A stretch of DNA of 64,000 nucleotides, taken from assembly GCA_001803045.1 (NCBI GenBank), contig MHAR01000048.1:1-64000 (forward strand), read 5' to 3'. The stretch's first letter is position 1, and every line of letters begins with the position of its first letter. This DNA comes from Ignavibacteria bacterium RIFOXYB12_FULL_35_14 (GTDB taxonomy: Bacteria > Bacteroidota > Ignavibacteria > Ignavibacteriales > Ignavibacteriaceae). A program made the position numbers and the translations under genes. Shown here one piece after another: positions 34,701 to 44,095 of this stretch. The notes below the pieces were generated by a model, which was given only the letters and a program-made list of their open reading frames with translations, was not told the DNA's origin and ran no database searches.

Positions 34701-34830
34701 CTTAACAGCTGATCCAACTTAAATTTGTCTAATAAATTGTAGAATTGTTTTATTGCTAAATTGTCAATAATTAAACTACAAATCAAATTTTGAATTTTCC
34801 CGCAATTGAACAGTTAGACAACGAAATAAT

Positions 34831-35856
34831 TTAGTTTATAAAAACCTCATCAATAATATCCGCAGCTTTCTTAATATCCTCCATCGAAACATCAAGATGA
34901 GTCACAGCACGAATTAAATCTATCTTACCAACCGATAACAACAACCCTCTCTCCTTACATCTTCTTATGCCTTCATCAACTAAAAGTTTTAACGGTTTGA
35001 AGAGAAGAATGTTAGTCTGTACTGCTTCCATATTTATATTAAGATTAGAATTTGCATTAATTCGTTCGGCAAGATACTTGGCTTTAGTGTGATCTTCTTT
35101 CAATCTAATGATATTATTTTGCAGAGCATACAAACCTGCAGCAGCAAGAATACCCACTTGTCTCATACCACCGCCCCAAGCTTTACGCACACGATATGCC
35201 TCATTGATAAAATCTTTTGTTCCGGCAATGATAGAACCAACCGGGGCACCAAGTCCTTTGGAAAGACAACAAGACATTGAATCGAAATGTGAAGCATAAT
35301 CTTTTACTGAAATTCCAGTTGCGACCGATGCATTCCAAATTCTTGCACCATCAAGATGATAAAGGAGATTATACTTTTTAGCGAGATTTTTTAGAGATAA
35401 AATTATTTCAATCGGCCAAATGGCACCGCTTGCACGATTATGAGTGTTTTCAACTTCTATTATTTTTGTTCGAGGCATATAATAAGCCGATGTTGGGCGA
35501 ATCAGTGGTTCAATCTGTTCGGGAGTAATCACTCCCATCATCCCTTCAACGGGGTGAAGCTGAATTCCGCTCAGTGCAGCCGGTGAACCGGATTCATAGT
35601 TAAATATATGAGAATCTTTTTCACAAATTACTTCATCGCCTGGATGAGTTAAAACATTGAGACATATCTGGTTTCCCATTACTCCGCTTGAAACAAAAAG
35701 TGCGGCTTCTTTTCCAAGAAGTTCTGCAGAATACTCTTCAAGTTTATTTACAGTAGGATCTTCCTTAAAAACATCATCACCAACTTCGGCATCATACATT
35801 GCCTTTCTCATTTCAATGGATGGTTTTGTAACGGTATCACTTCGAAGATCAATCAT
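34831..35856 (-). CDS. Threonine aldolase (low-specificity, PLP-dependent)
   Basis: 341 residues, typical for GLY1/LtaE-type aldolases. MIDLRSDTVTKPS at the N-terminus is the family signature; the PLP lysine is in CLSKGLGAPVGS (~200) and HLDGARIWNA carries the cofactor Asp. Splits threonine/allo-threonine to glycine and acetaldehyde. Monocistronic by spacing (130 bases upstream, 120 downstream). The ATG is close to an AGGGGCT-like ribosome site. Confidence 0.93.
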   Translation of the reverse strand: MIDLRSDTVTKPSIEMRKAMYDAEVGDDVFKEDPTVNKLEEYSAELLGKEAALFVSSGVMGNQICLNVLTHPGDEVICEKDSHIFNYESGSPAALSGIQLHPVEGMMGVITPEQIEPLIRPTSAYYMPRTKIIEVENTHNRASGAIWPIEIILSLKNLAKKYNLLYHLDGARIWNASVATGISVKDYASHFDSMSCCLSKGLGAPVGSIIAGTKDFINEAYRVRKAWGGGMRQVGILAAAGLYALQNNIIRLKEDHTKAKYLAERINANSNLNINMEAVQTNILLFKPLKLLVDEGIRRCKERGLLLSVGKIDLIRAVTHLDVSMEDIKKAADIIDEVFIN

Positions 35857-35975
35857 AAGCCCCTCCTACTCCCCCGAATGGGGAGAGATAAAAAAAATTT
35901 GTTTAACAATCAGTTTAAACTAACAACATTCTAAAAAATATTCTTAAATAATTTAAGAAATGAATAGTATAAAAA

Positions 35976-37655
35976 TTAAAGATTAAATTTTATTTTCATT
36001 TTAAGTAACACGTATATTCCAATTATCCAAATTGAAAATGCCGAGCACAAAATCGGAATAAGTAATGAATTATTTGTAAAAAATGTTTCCGATTCATCCA
36101 AAATAACATCACCAACAATGTAAGATTTGGTGAACATTTTCGTTTGAACTTCCGTTTGTCCCAATGGATTTATTATACAGCTAATTCCGCCGTTTGCAGC
36201 TCTCACAACTGTTCTGCGATTTTCTACCGCCCGCAATGCTCCAAATTCTTTATGCTGATAAGGACCGCTTAAATTGCCATACCAGCTATCGTTGGTTAAT
36301 ACCGCAATAAAATCAGCATCACGTTTAACAAACTGGGAGACAAATGTTGGATAGATTGATTCATAGCAAACCAAGCCCCCAACTTTTATAGTATCGTTAT
36401 TTATACCTGATGAAGCATCTTTTATTGGTAAATAAAATATTGTCGTATCTTTTCCAACATTCCATCCTGATAATCCAACACCCCATTTAATTATTTTTCC
36501 TAGAAAAGGTAATGCATCGACAAATGGAACTCTTTCCCCGAATGGAACAAGCTTCATCTTACCATATGATTCAACAGATTGATTGTTAGGTCTGAATAGC
36601 AGTATCGAATTATATGTTGCGTAATAGTAATCATTAGTGCTGTTGTATTTTGCATCATCTGGAATATTCTTTTCATTATAATAAAATTTAATATCCGGCA
36701 TTCCGGTTAAAAGATATACCTGGTTCGAATCAACAAAACGATAAATTGTATCAAGAATATCATCATACATTCCACTTCTAAGATAAACAGGCAAAGCGGT
36801 TTCGGGCCAAACTAGTATTCTGGCTCCTTCTTTTACCGCTTTCATAGATAAATCCAGGTACATTTCAGTAAGCTGATTTAAGTCATGTCCTTTCCATTTT
36901 TCCCACGGATCGAGATTTGGCTGAATTAAACCGACTTTTATTTTCCTATTTGGCTGATGCGGCGAGCTAAGCTTTGAAAAACCATAGATTAAAATTAAGA
37001 TAAAGATTATGAGAGCGATGGATGTATGGAGATAAAATAATTTATTATTAATCCTGTAGGCAATCACACTTTTATAGATTAATGCATTTATCATTACAAT
37101 AACTAAGGTTAACCCTAATTGTCCAATAATATCTGCGATTTGTATAAATGATGTAAAAAGTGATAGACCATTCCCAAGTGAGAGCCACGGAAAACTAAGG
37201 TCGGTTAGCATGTAAGCAAATTCATACGCAACATAAAAAATAGGTAATAGGTAAAGTGATATTTTACGTGGAAATATCTTTCTTGAAAAATAAAGCAGCG
37301 TAGAAGGTATTAAGAAAAAAACAGGATTAACAAAAACTAGTAATGTCCCGGAAATCATTAGAAATGGATCTGATTCTTTCTGCCAGCTTCCTACCCAATA
37401 CAAAGTGAATAAACTGAAAACAAAAGTCATAAGGTAAGTGGCGCGATTTATTTCAATTAATTTCTCTCTTCTATCAATTACCATTAGGTAAGGAACTAAA
37501 GCTGCAAATAAAAGAAGTGGAGCTGGAAATGGAACCGGGGGAAATGATGCTGCTAATAATATTCCGCTAAGAATCAGTAATAAGCGATCTTTATTTCGTT
37601 TCTTCTTTTCTTCTTCAGTAAGTGGTATACGATTTTTCCAGAAAAAAAATTTCAA
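35976..37655 (-). CDS. lnt: Apolipoprotein N-acyltransferase
   Basis: 559 residues: an N-terminal block of about six to seven membrane helices followed by a nitrilase domain. Catalytic triad visible: Glu in LVWPETALPVYL, Lys in GKMKLVPFGERVP, Cys in GGLVCYESIYP. Adds the third acyl chain to lipoproteins in the inner membrane, a marker of Gram-negative bacteria. ATG overlaps the dedA stop by 4 bases; last gene of a compact cluster. Confidence 0.95.
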   Translation of the reverse strand: MKFFFWKNRIPLTEEEKKKRNKDRLLLILSGILLAASFPPVPFPAPLLLFAALVPYLMVIDRREKLIEINRATYLMTFVFSLFTLYWVGSWQKESDPFLMISGTLLVFVNPVFFLIPSTLLYFSRKIFPRKISLYLLPIFYVAYEFAYMLTDLSFPWLSLGNGLSLFTSFIQIADIIGQLGLTLVIVMINALIYKSVIAYRINNKLFYLHTSIALIIFILILIYGFSKLSSPHQPNRKIKVGLIQPNLDPWEKWKGHDLNQLTEMYLDLSMKAVKEGARILVWPETALPVYLRSGMYDDILDTIYRFVDSNQVYLLTGMPDIKFYYNEKNIPDDAKYNSTNDYYYATYNSILLFRPNNQSVESYGKMKLVPFGERVPFVDALPFLGKIIKWGVGLSGWNVGKDTTIFYLPIKDASSGINNDTIKVGGLVCYESIYPTFVSQFVKRDADFIAVLTNDSWYGNLSGPYQHKEFGALRAVENRRTVVRAANGGISCIINPLGQTEVQTKMFTKSYIVGDVILDESETFFTNNSLLIPILCSAFSIWIIGIYVLLKMKIKFNL

Positions 37656-38266
37656 GCTTTTGGCTCTCTTTTTTTTTGCAGAAAGTATCTTAGGATTAAT
37701 ATAACCATCACAACAATGGTGATTGCAAGAACAATGTTGCTATACGTTTTTAGATGCTGGTCAACAAGGGCAACATTATTACCAAACATTACTCCAAGAG
37801 AAATAATAAGCAGATTCCACACGAATGAACTTGTTAAGGCTAATAAAAATGTTTTTTTGAAGTTTAGCTCACTTAATCCTGCAAAAAAAGAAATCACTGC
37901 TCGAGTTCCGGATAAAAATCTATTTCCAAGAATAACCCAATAGCCATATTTTGAAAACCATTTTTCTGCTTTATCAAGTGCATCCCTCGATAGAAATTTA
38001 AACCTGCCTTTTTCAATTATTTTTTTATCAACTTGGGTACCTATGAAAAACAACGTCATAAAACCCAGCACGCTTCCAATTGAAGTGACTAACAATGTAG
38101 GAATAAAACTTATTACACTTGTGCTGACCAAAGTACCGGCTACAACAATTACTACATCGCTTGGAGATGGTGGAAAAATATTTTCGATGAATGAAAAAAA
38201 GAACAGACTAGCATAAATCCAAAGTGGAGGAAAGTCAGCTAAGGAATTTAGGATGTCTTCAAACAT
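37652..38266 (-). CDS. DedA-family membrane protein
   Basis: 204 residues with about five helices. PPSPSDVVIVVAG near residue 32 and the family hallmark GNRFLSGTRAVISFFAGLSEL (basic residues after the first Arg) identify the DedA/SNARE-associated family, flippases involved in lipid carrier recycling. Overlaps lnt by 4 bases and starts one base after the ispF stop, so it is part of the lnt-dedA-ispF-acyP-eamA unit. Confidence 0.92.
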   Translation of the reverse strand: MFEDILNSLADFPPLWIYASLFFFSFIENIFPPSPSDVVIVVAGTLVSTSVISFIPTLLVTSIGSVLGFMTLFFIGTQVDKKIIEKGRFKFLSRDALDKAEKWFSKYGYWVILGNRFLSGTRAVISFFAGLSELNFKKTFLLALTSSFVWNLLIISLGVMFGNNVALVDQHLKTYSNIVLAITIVVMVILILRYFLQKKREPKA

Positions 38267-38267
38267 T

Positions 38268-38756
38268 CTATTTATTCTTGATGATTAAAACCGAGGCAAA
38301 TGCAGATAAGCCCTCTTCCCTGCCCACAAATCCAAGCTTTTCGGTAGTTGTGGCTTTGATAGAAATATTTTCAATTTTTGTTTGAAGTGCTTCAGCAATA
38401 TTTTTTTGCATGGGTGGAATAAATGCGGCGAGTTTAGGTCTCTGCGCAGTTATAATAGCATCAACATTTCCTAAAGAATATCCTTTTTGCTGAATTAATT
38501 CATAGACTTGCTTCAGTAAAGTAATACTGTTCGCATTCTTATATTTCGGATCGGTATCGGGGAAGTGCTGCCCAATATCCCCGGCTGCTATGCTGCCAAG
38601 TAAAGCATCACAAATTGCATGAAGTAAAACATCTGCGTCTGAATGACCAGCCAATCCTTTTCCAAATGGAATCTCTACTCCGCCAATAATCAATTTGCGA
38701 TTATCGGCAAACGCGTGAACGTCGAAGCCAATTCCTATTTTATATGGAGAATTCAA
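38268..38756 (-). CDS. ispF: 2-C-methyl-D-erythritol 2,4-cyclodiphosphate synthase
   Basis: 162 residues, full length. GFDVHAF (metal Asp and His) and [18 protein letters not shown] (metal His and Asp) are intact, as is the [16 protein letters not shown] end. Fifth step of the MEP isoprenoid pathway; useful beside the isoprenoid-lipid enzyme GGGP synthase at 57162. Overlaps the acylphosphatase stop by 4 bases. Confidence 0.95.
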   Translation of the reverse strand: MNSPYKIGIGFDVHAFADNRKLIIGGVEIPFGKGLAGHSDADVLLHAICDALLGSIAAGDIGQHFPDTDPKYKNANSITLLKQVYELIQQKGYSLGNVDAIITAQRPKLAAFIPPMQKNIAEALQTKIENISIKATTTEKLGFVGREEGLSAFASVLIIKNK

Positions 38757-39037
38757 AATTTTACCTCGAAAGAATCAAATTCATTTTTACTTTCAAACCA
38801 ATCTATTCTTGAATTTTTAACGTGAGCATGTGATGGACCCAGTTTTATAAGATTAAAAAATTCTTCAATATTTACTTTATCACCTTCCACGACTGTATGA
38901 ACCTCTCCGGTAAAAAGATTTTCCACATAACCTTTTAGTTTTAAGCGGGATGCATGCCTTACGACAAAATATCTGAATCCAACTCCTTGAACCAGACCAT
39001 TAACTAAAATTTCAGCTCTTGATTTGTCTGAAGTCAT
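38753..39037 (-). CDS. Acylphosphatase
   Basis: 94 residues, the family length. [18 protein letters not shown] carries the phosphate-binding loop and catalytic Arg, and [18 protein letters not shown] has the catalytic Asn. Hydrolyses acyl phosphates in the cytoplasm. Overlaps both neighbours by 4 bases (eamA stop and ispF start). Confidence 0.93.
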   Translation of the reverse strand: MTSDKSRAEILVNGLVQGVGFRYFVVRHASRLKLKGYVENLFTGEVHTVVEGDKVNIEEFFNLIKLGPSHAHVKNSRIDWFESKNEFDSFEVKF

Positions 39038-39942
39038 GATATGTTCTTATTCTTATCGAATAATTCGCTAACTAAAACCCCTGCAAATATAAAAATACAA
39101 CCTATAATGCCAAAGCTTGAAACACTTTCATGAATTATTAGAAAGGCAAAAAGTGCAGCAAATATTGGTTCAATGGAAAAAATTATTCCTGCCTTCGTTG
39201 GAGTAACGGTTTTCTGATATTTGGTTTGGATTACCGTTGCTAGTATTGAGGAGAAAATTGCAGTATAAAGAATTACAAGTATTACAGTCTTATTAAAATC
39301 CAATCTAATCGGTTCTATACCGGTCATACCAAATAAAAAAGTAATAACAATCCCCGCAAATCCTGTGAATACCACTTGCAATATAATCAGTGCTCTGTAA
39401 TCATATTTTTTAGTGATAATATCAATATAAACAACGTACAGAGCATAAAAGACTGCACAAATTAATGTGAGGGTATCACCAATATTGAAGTTACTCCCAA
39501 GTTCCGATATAATATCCAGTACAGTCATACCCTTGCTGGAGAGCAAGATCAATCCGATTATGACTAATATGATTCCAATCAAATTTCCTTTACCCGGAGA
39601 TTTTCTTTCAAGAATTAATTGAAGTATTGGAATAAATATTACAAACGTACCTGTTATAAAACCTGACTTAGTCGCAGTGGTGTAATAAAGACCAATAGTT
39701 TGAGTTGCAAATCCAATGAAGTACAACAACCCCAAAAATAAACCGGCTTTAATTACATCTATATTTGAATTGAATAGTGGTTTCCAAAGAAAAGGTAAGA
39801 GTAGTAATGCAGCAAAGGAGAACCTAATTGCTGTGAAAAGCATCGGCGAGATGTCATTAAGCGCAAGTTTGATAATAGCAAACGTAACTCCCCAAAAAAT
39901 GGTGATTGTAAAAAGAGCGATTTCACCTTTGTATTTATTCAT
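39034..39942 (-). CDS. EamA/DMT-family transporter
   Basis: 302 residues with ten predicted helices in two EamA repeats (~1-135 and ~150-295). ITIFWGVTFAIIKLALNDISP and the second-repeat segment KAGIIFSIEPIFAALFAFL are typical. Drug/metabolite exporter-type permease; substrate unknown. First gene of the overlapping cluster that runs to lnt. Confidence 0.9.
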   Translation of the reverse strand: MNKYKGEIALFTITIFWGVTFAIIKLALNDISPMLFTAIRFSFAALLLLPFLWKPLFNSNIDVIKAGLFLGLLYFIGFATQTIGLYYTTATKSGFITGTFVIFIPILQLILERKSPGKGNLIGIILVIIGLILLSSKGMTVLDIISELGSNFNIGDTLTLICAVFYALYVVYIDIITKKYDYRALIILQVVFTGFAGIVITFLFGMTGIEPIRLDFNKTVILVILYTAIFSSILATVIQTKYQKTVTPTKAGIIFSIEPIFAALFAFLIIHESVSSFGIIGCIFIFAGVLVSELFDKNKNIS

Positions 39943-39989
39943 TAGAATTATCTTGAGCCGAAATGAATCTTATTAAAGCAGAATTACAA

Positions 39990-40898
39990 TTATTTTTCTT
40001 TGCCGTAGCCAAAGATATTTAACATATTTTCATCCTTACGCCATTTAGGTTTAACCTTCACACGCAATTCTAAAAAGATTTCTCTCTGAAGAAATTCCTC
40101 AATCGATTTTCTTGATGCCTCACCTAACTTTTTGATTGCCTTGCCTTCCTTGCCAATAATGATGGCTTTCTGACTTTCCTTCTCAACTATCACATAGGCT
40201 TCTATAAAATCTTTCCCTATTTCCCTTTCTTTAAAATCAGCAATTAGCACTTCACTACTGTAGGGAACTTCTTCCGAATAATGCTCTAATATTTTTTCAC
40301 GAATTATTTCAGCGACAAAAAATCTCTCAGATTCATCAGTAAGCTCATCATCAGGATAATATTTTGGGTGTTCAGGAATTAATTCAACAACCGAATTGAT
40401 TATATCCGTTAAATTGAAATTGCGCTTGGCTGAAATTGGTATCACTTTGGTGAACAGGTTCGTGCTTTGCTGTTTTTCAATCAGAGTGGAGATGTCATCC
40501 TGGTTCGACAAATCAACCTTGTTCAATAATAAAATTTTAGGGGCTTTAAGATTCATTAATACTTCATTCACAAAATCTTGATGAAGCAGTTTCTCACCGT
40601 TAAAATCTTCTTTAACGTCTTGAAGCAGCAGGATAACATCCGCATCCTTAGCTGAAACTTCAACTGCTTCCATCATTCTTTCCTGAAGCAGGTAATTCGG
40701 ATGAATGAGTCCAGGTGTATCAATAAAAATTATTTGATAGTTTTCTTTAGTAAGGATTCCGCGAATTTTCCTTCGGGTAGTTTGAGGTTTGTCAGAAATA
40801 ATATTGAGCTTCTGTTCTAACAATGCATTTATCAGCGTTGATTTACCGGAATTGGGTAATCCTAAAATTGCAACGTATCCTGCCTTAAATGATTCCAT
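39990..40898 (-). CDS. era: GTPase Era
   Basis: 302 residues. G1 GLPNSGKSTLIN, G3 DTPGLIHP, G4 NKVD, then a C-terminal KH domain with the GKEGKAIKKLGEASR loop. Binds 16S rRNA and helps 30S assembly. Lies 47 bases before eamA and 15 bases after ybjQ, all on the minus strand. Confidence 0.96.
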   Translation of the reverse strand: MESFKAGYVAILGLPNSGKSTLINALLEQKLNIISDKPQTTRRKIRGILTKENYQIIFIDTPGLIHPNYLLQERMMEAVEVSAKDADVILLLQDVKEDFNGEKLLHQDFVNEVLMNLKAPKILLLNKVDLSNQDDISTLIEKQQSTNLFTKVIPISAKRNFNLTDIINSVVELIPEHPKYYPDDELTDESERFFVAEIIREKILEHYSEEVPYSSEVLIADFKEREIGKDFIEAYVIVEKESQKAIIIGKEGKAIKKLGEASRKSIEEFLQREIFLELRVKVKPKWRKDENMLNIFGYGKEK

Positions 40899-40913
40899 AT
40901 TAAAATTGATTAC

Positions 40914-41243
40914 TTAAAGACCTTCAACTTGAACTCCCGTTCCGCTTGCACTTACCATTAACATATTTCCTCCGCCTCCGCCAATGGTTTCATAATCCAA
41001 ATCAACACCAATTACAGCATTAGCACCCAATGATCGTGCCTGGTCAATCATTTCACTTATGGCAATTTCTTTTGCTGCTCTTAACTCTTTTTCATAAGCG
41101 GCGGATCTTCCTCCGACTATATCACGAATGCCGGCAAAAATATCTTTAAATATATTTGCACCCATGATTGCTTCGCCGCTTACCAGCCCGTAGTATTTCA
41201 AAATCTTTTTCCCTTCCATCGTATTTGTTGTTAGTACAAGCAT
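40914..41243 (-). CDS. YbjQ-family (UPF0145) protein
   Basis: 109 residues from [30 protein letters not shown] with the Gly-rich stretch GGGGGN is the family core; members form pentamers, function unknown. The start at 41243 has GAAAGGAAA just upstream; 28 further in-frame residues upstream look non-coding. Next to era. Confidence 0.88.
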   Translation of the reverse strand: MLVLTTNTMEGKKILKYYGLVSGEAIMGANIFKDIFAGIRDIVGGRSAAYEKELRAAKEIAISEMIDQARSLGANAVIGVDLDYETIGGGGGNMLMVSASGTGVQVEGL

Positions 41244-41362
41244 TTTTTTCCTTTCTTGATATGTTTCAATAGTAAATATACAGGAATGCTTAAAGAAACT
41301 TAAGTGGAATGATAAGAAAGAAACCACTGCATGATAAATAAAGATTGTTTATTGGCGCTACT

Positions 41363-41554
41363 TTATAATTTATAATCGGTTGAGAATAAGTTAATAAGGT
41401 TGGAAATCTCAGACTTGCTGAAGTTACTAAGGTTGTATGTTAAAGATTTTTTTATCTGAAATTTGAAGGATTGTTTCTCAATAGAATTATCCCAGCTTGA
41501 TTTTATACATTGTAAAACCTTATCTGAATTTTCACCGACCTTAATAACTATCAA
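41363..41554 (-). CDS. Small hypothetical ORF (doubtful)
   Basis: 63 codons from a TTG start, Lys/Ser/Asn-rich, no recognisable motif and no good ribosome site. It might be a small protein or chance. Listed because it fills an otherwise empty gap between ybjQ and the anti-sigma gene. Confidence 0.25.
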   Translation of the reverse strand: MIVIKVGENSDKVLQCIKSSWDNSIEKQSFKFQIKKSLTYNLSNFSKSEISNLINLFSTDYKL

Positions 41555-41645
41555 ATCAATTACGGTTAAACCTTACAACCTTATCAAAGACCAGCATCCA
41601 TTTAGATGAGTTTGTACGTAATTCAAATCTAGGCTGCTATTTATT

Positions 41646-42173
41646 TCATTGAGATTTATTAATCTTCTGCTTTGAGGCTTTTAGATTTTCAAAAAAGAAA
41701 TATCCTGATATTAAAATGCCGAGAGATATTACCGAACCAAAAACGGATATTCCTCGTGGTGTAAATATTTGAGTAATTCCGTAGGCGATAGAGTTAAAGA
41801 AAGGAATTATGTGTTGGGTATAAGTTTGGGAACTCTGAGTTTCACTCGATTGGTTAAGGCCGTAATAAATTATCAAACCAATGATAACTAAGAGTATCGA
41901 AATGAATATAGATGAAACAGCAAAAACAAAATGACGCTGCTCTTTAAAAGCTTTGTTTCGTGATTGCAATCTTTTCATAACCAAATTAGTAAAGCTGTTT
42001 GGAGTTGATTCTTCTTTAATTTTTTTAAGTTGGTTATGAACAGCCAATAAAGCTTGCAGCCTTTTCTTATCTTCGACTGAACTTGATAAAACTTCATTAA
42101 CATGTTTTAATGAAGCGTAGTCCAAATCTCCATCGATGTACTTATTTAGAATTTCATCACTAAGTAAATTCAT
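41646..42173 (-). CDS. Membrane anti-sigma factor-like protein
   Basis: 175 residues. The N-terminal ~75 residues are cytoplasmic and helical (LSDEILNKYIDGDLDYAS, the start pattern of anti-sigma factors), without the usual zinc Cys/His motif; then two membrane helices (~83-105 and ~145-165). ATG overlaps the sigma factor stop (ATGA), so it is its likely partner, holding the ECF sigma at the membrane until released. Confidence 0.83.
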   Translation of the reverse strand: MNLLSDEILNKYIDGDLDYASLKHVNEVLSSSVEDKKRLQALLAVHNQLKKIKEESTPNSFTNLVMKRLQSRNKAFKEQRHFVFAVSSIFISILLVIIGLIIYYGLNQSSETQSSQTYTQHIIPFFNSIAYGITQIFTPRGISVFGSVISLGILISGYFFFENLKASKQKINKSQ

Positions 42174-42736
42174 GATACTTCTCGCATTAAATCCTTTTTA
42201 ATTAATAAATCACGCAAAGCATTTCTGGAACGATGCAGCATTACTTTAACATTAGCTACAGATGTGTTCATTACGTCACCGATCTCTTCACAGCTCATTT
42301 CATTAAGGTAAAACAAGCTTAAGACGGATGAATAATTTGAAGGTAATTTTTGCAGCATAATATTTACAAAAGAAGATAGATCCGAATTTTCAGTCACCTG
42401 ATAATCATAATCGCTCTCAAGATTAAAATGATCTTCCAGTGATGACATCTCATTTTCAATCTTTCTTTTTCTGGCAGAAACTTTGCTTAATGCTGTGTTA
42501 TAAACTATTCTAAAAAACCAAGTTGAAAACTTTGCTTCTTGTCTGTAACTTCTTAGACCGTTGTAAGCTTTTAGAAAACAATCTTGAAGAACTTCTTCCG
42601 CTTCCATTTCATTCTTTAAAATTCTTTTTATTAAAGAAAAAGCTTTGTTCTTATATCTATCAATAATTATAGCGTAATCAGCTTGATTTCCGCGTTTAAC
42701 CGATGCAATTATTTCTAAATCGGTAAGATCTTTCAT
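42170..42736 (-). CDS. ECF-family RNA polymerase sigma factor
   Basis: 188 residues, sigma regions 2 and 4 only. YKNKAFSLIKRILKNEMEAEEVLQDCFLKAYNGL is region 2 and FYLNEMSCEEIGDVMNTSVANVKVMLHRSR region 4 with its helix-turn-helix. Autoregulated: its own promoter (42747-42772) matches the motif of its targets. Cotranslated with the anti-sigma gene. The promoter puts the start point within a few bases of the ATG, so the mRNA may be leaderless. Confidence 0.95.
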   Translation of the reverse strand: MKDLTDLEIIASVKRGNQADYAIIIDRYKNKAFSLIKRILKNEMEAEEVLQDCFLKAYNGLRSYRQEAKFSTWFFRIVYNTALSKVSARKRKIENEMSSLEDHFNLESDYDYQVTENSDLSSFVNIMLQKLPSNYSSVLSLFYLNEMSCEEIGDVMNTSVANVKVMLHRSRNALRDLLIKKDLMREVS

Positions 42737-42746
42737 TTAATGGTTT

Positions 42747-42772
42747 GACTAAATAACTTATAAAAAGGTTAC
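42747..42772 (-). promoter_or_regulatory. ECF-type promoter of the sigma/anti-sigma operon
   Basis: Minus strand GTAACC-N17-GTC (GTAACC at 42772-42767, GTC at 42749-42747). Same sequence and spacing as three other sites in this window. Start point expected about 2-5 bases before the ATG at 42736. Confidence 0.75.
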
Positions 42773-42836
42773 AGAATAGAAGCTTTTAATCTTTTTTGAA
42801 AAATAGATACAAGCAAATCCAAAAACAATTTTGTTT

Positions 42837-42862
42837 GTAACCTTTCAAAACAAAAATATGTC
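42837..42862 (+). promoter_or_regulatory. ECF-type promoter, distal site of 42959 gene
   Basis: GTAACC at 42837, 17 bases, then GTC at 42860 (GTCCTA). Upstream of a second identical-format site at 42906. Confidence 0.7.
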
Positions 42863-42905
42863 CTAACGTTTGAGAGTGAATAAATAAATATTTCCGAAAT
42901 CAGTT

Positions 42906-42931
42906 GTAACCTTTTCAGTAAACTGGAAGTC
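42906..42931 (+). promoter_or_regulatory. ECF-type promoter, proximal site of 42959 gene
   Basis: GTAACC at 42906, 17 bases, then GTC at 42929 (GTCTGA), 28 bases before the ATG with AAAAGGAGAA as ribosome site between. Confidence 0.75.
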
Positions 42932-42958
42932 TGAACTAAAAAATAAAAGGAGAATAAA

Positions 42959-43306
42959 ATGAATGAAGGTATGATGGCTTTGTCTATCCCGATAATTGGA
43001 ATAATTGTAGGAGCACTAATCGCAATAACAGCGATTTACTTTAAATCCCGGGAAAGACAATCATTAATTGAAAAAGGATTAGGTCCCGAAGCAATAAAAG
43101 AATTTTTTGAAGCTAAAAAGGATCCTAACAGATTGCTGAAGTATGGTATAATTATTTTCGCATTTGGTTTAGGTCTCGGATTAGGGATCATGATGGAAGA
43201 TTCAACATCAAAAGAATATTGGATTCCGCTCCTGTTGTTTACATTTACAGGTTTAGGATTTATAGCGAGTGGATTAGTTTCAAGAAAATATGATGTTAAA
43301 AGCTAA
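42959..43306 (+). CDS. Small two-to-three-helix membrane protein (DUF6249-like)
   Basis: 115 residues. Helix ~7-27 (SIPIIGIIVGALIAITAIYF), a short cytoplasmic amphipathic part (ERQSLIEKGLGPEAIKEFF), then helices ~62-80 and ~90-108. The layout matches DUF6249-type proteins often found beside ECF sigma factors. Divergent from the sigma gene, with two matching ECF promoters; a probable target of, or modulator for, that sigma. Confidence 0.8.
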   Translation: MNEGMMALSIPIIGIIVGALIAITAIYFKSRERQSLIEKGLGPEAIKEFFEAKKDPNRLLKYGIIIFAFGLGLGLGIMMEDSTSKEYWIPLLLFTFTGLGFIASGLVSRKYDVKS

Positions 43307-43424
43307 ACTTTATAATTATGAATACTATTTATTGATAATAATTTAAGACCTCTGAAAAATTAGAAACATTTTAAACTTAACTAAAACTTAAGTGGTTATA
43401 GGGTAAACAAAGAAGGAAACACTA

Positions 43425-43644
43425 ATGCGAAGCAACAAAATACATAAAGCTGATTTGTTTACTAAAAAAGCAAACGAACAGTATGAGAATCAGATAAAAG
43501 CTTAAAGCGAAAGAAGTTTGGCAATCATCAGCAAAAAATAAATTAGACAAAACTTCTAAAACCACTGGAAACATTTCTGCAGAAGTGAAAGAACATGGTT
43601 TCAGAAGCTGGGAGGAATTCTTTTTCATTAGATGTCATTGCTAA
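43425..43644 (+). pseudogene. Frameshifted small gene, unknown function
   Basis: AGAAGGAAAC precedes ATG 43425; the frame reads MRSNKIHKADLFTKKANEQY and stops at 43505. Shifting by one base at 43507 continues plausible coding sequence (AKEVWQSSAKNKLDKTSK ... EHGFRSWEEFFF) to a stop at 43644. One base change would rejoin them. Product unknown. Confidence 0.5.
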
Positions 43645-43647
43645 GGT

Positions 43648-43828
43648 ATGCTTCCCCAAATAAAGTATAATCTCTCCGACCCCGCGCCTTGAAGAAGAAA
43701 TCGCCGATAGAAGCAGTTTCCATATACTCCTAGAATTAACTAGCGGGGACAGCATCCCGGATGAAACAATGGCAGTGCCACAGATACAGAAAACTCTTTG
43801 GTATTTCCGGAGAAAATCGCTGGGTTAA
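43648..43828 (+). mobile_element. IS5-family transposase remnant (N-terminal part, frameshifted)
   Basis: YNLSDPA followed, after removing one extra C at about 43687, by LEEEIADRSSFHILLEL and DSIPDET is the conserved N-terminus of IS5-type transposases (NLSDPALEE..., PDETT). No catalytic DDE domain or terminal repeats are seen, so it is an old scar. Confidence 0.7.
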
Positions 43829-44095
43829 TTAAACATCTTTCATTCTGTCAAGGAACTTAATAATCGAGAAAAATTGCATCTAAGTAAATATTAAACCTAT
43901 AATTCAATTTTTCAGAAATCTCATATTTTAATTGGCGCTTTTCAACTTTGAATTTTTCAAAATGGTATTATATATTGTAGTAGACAAAAACACACCTTAA
44001 ACCATTCAGTTGTTTTCAACGGCTTAAGATGTATGGTCATTGATCATTAATTGGTTAAATGAAAAAATATTCCCCATACAGAAAGGAGCACAACG

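Larger units (their letters stand above)
43307..44095. other. 789-base region of decayed coding sequence
   Basis: No intact gene. It contains a frameshifted small ORF (43425-43644) and an IS5-type transposase remnant (43648-43828); the remainder (43830-44095) is A+T-rich and shows nothing recognisable beyond a ribosome site for the next gene. Confidence 0.7.
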
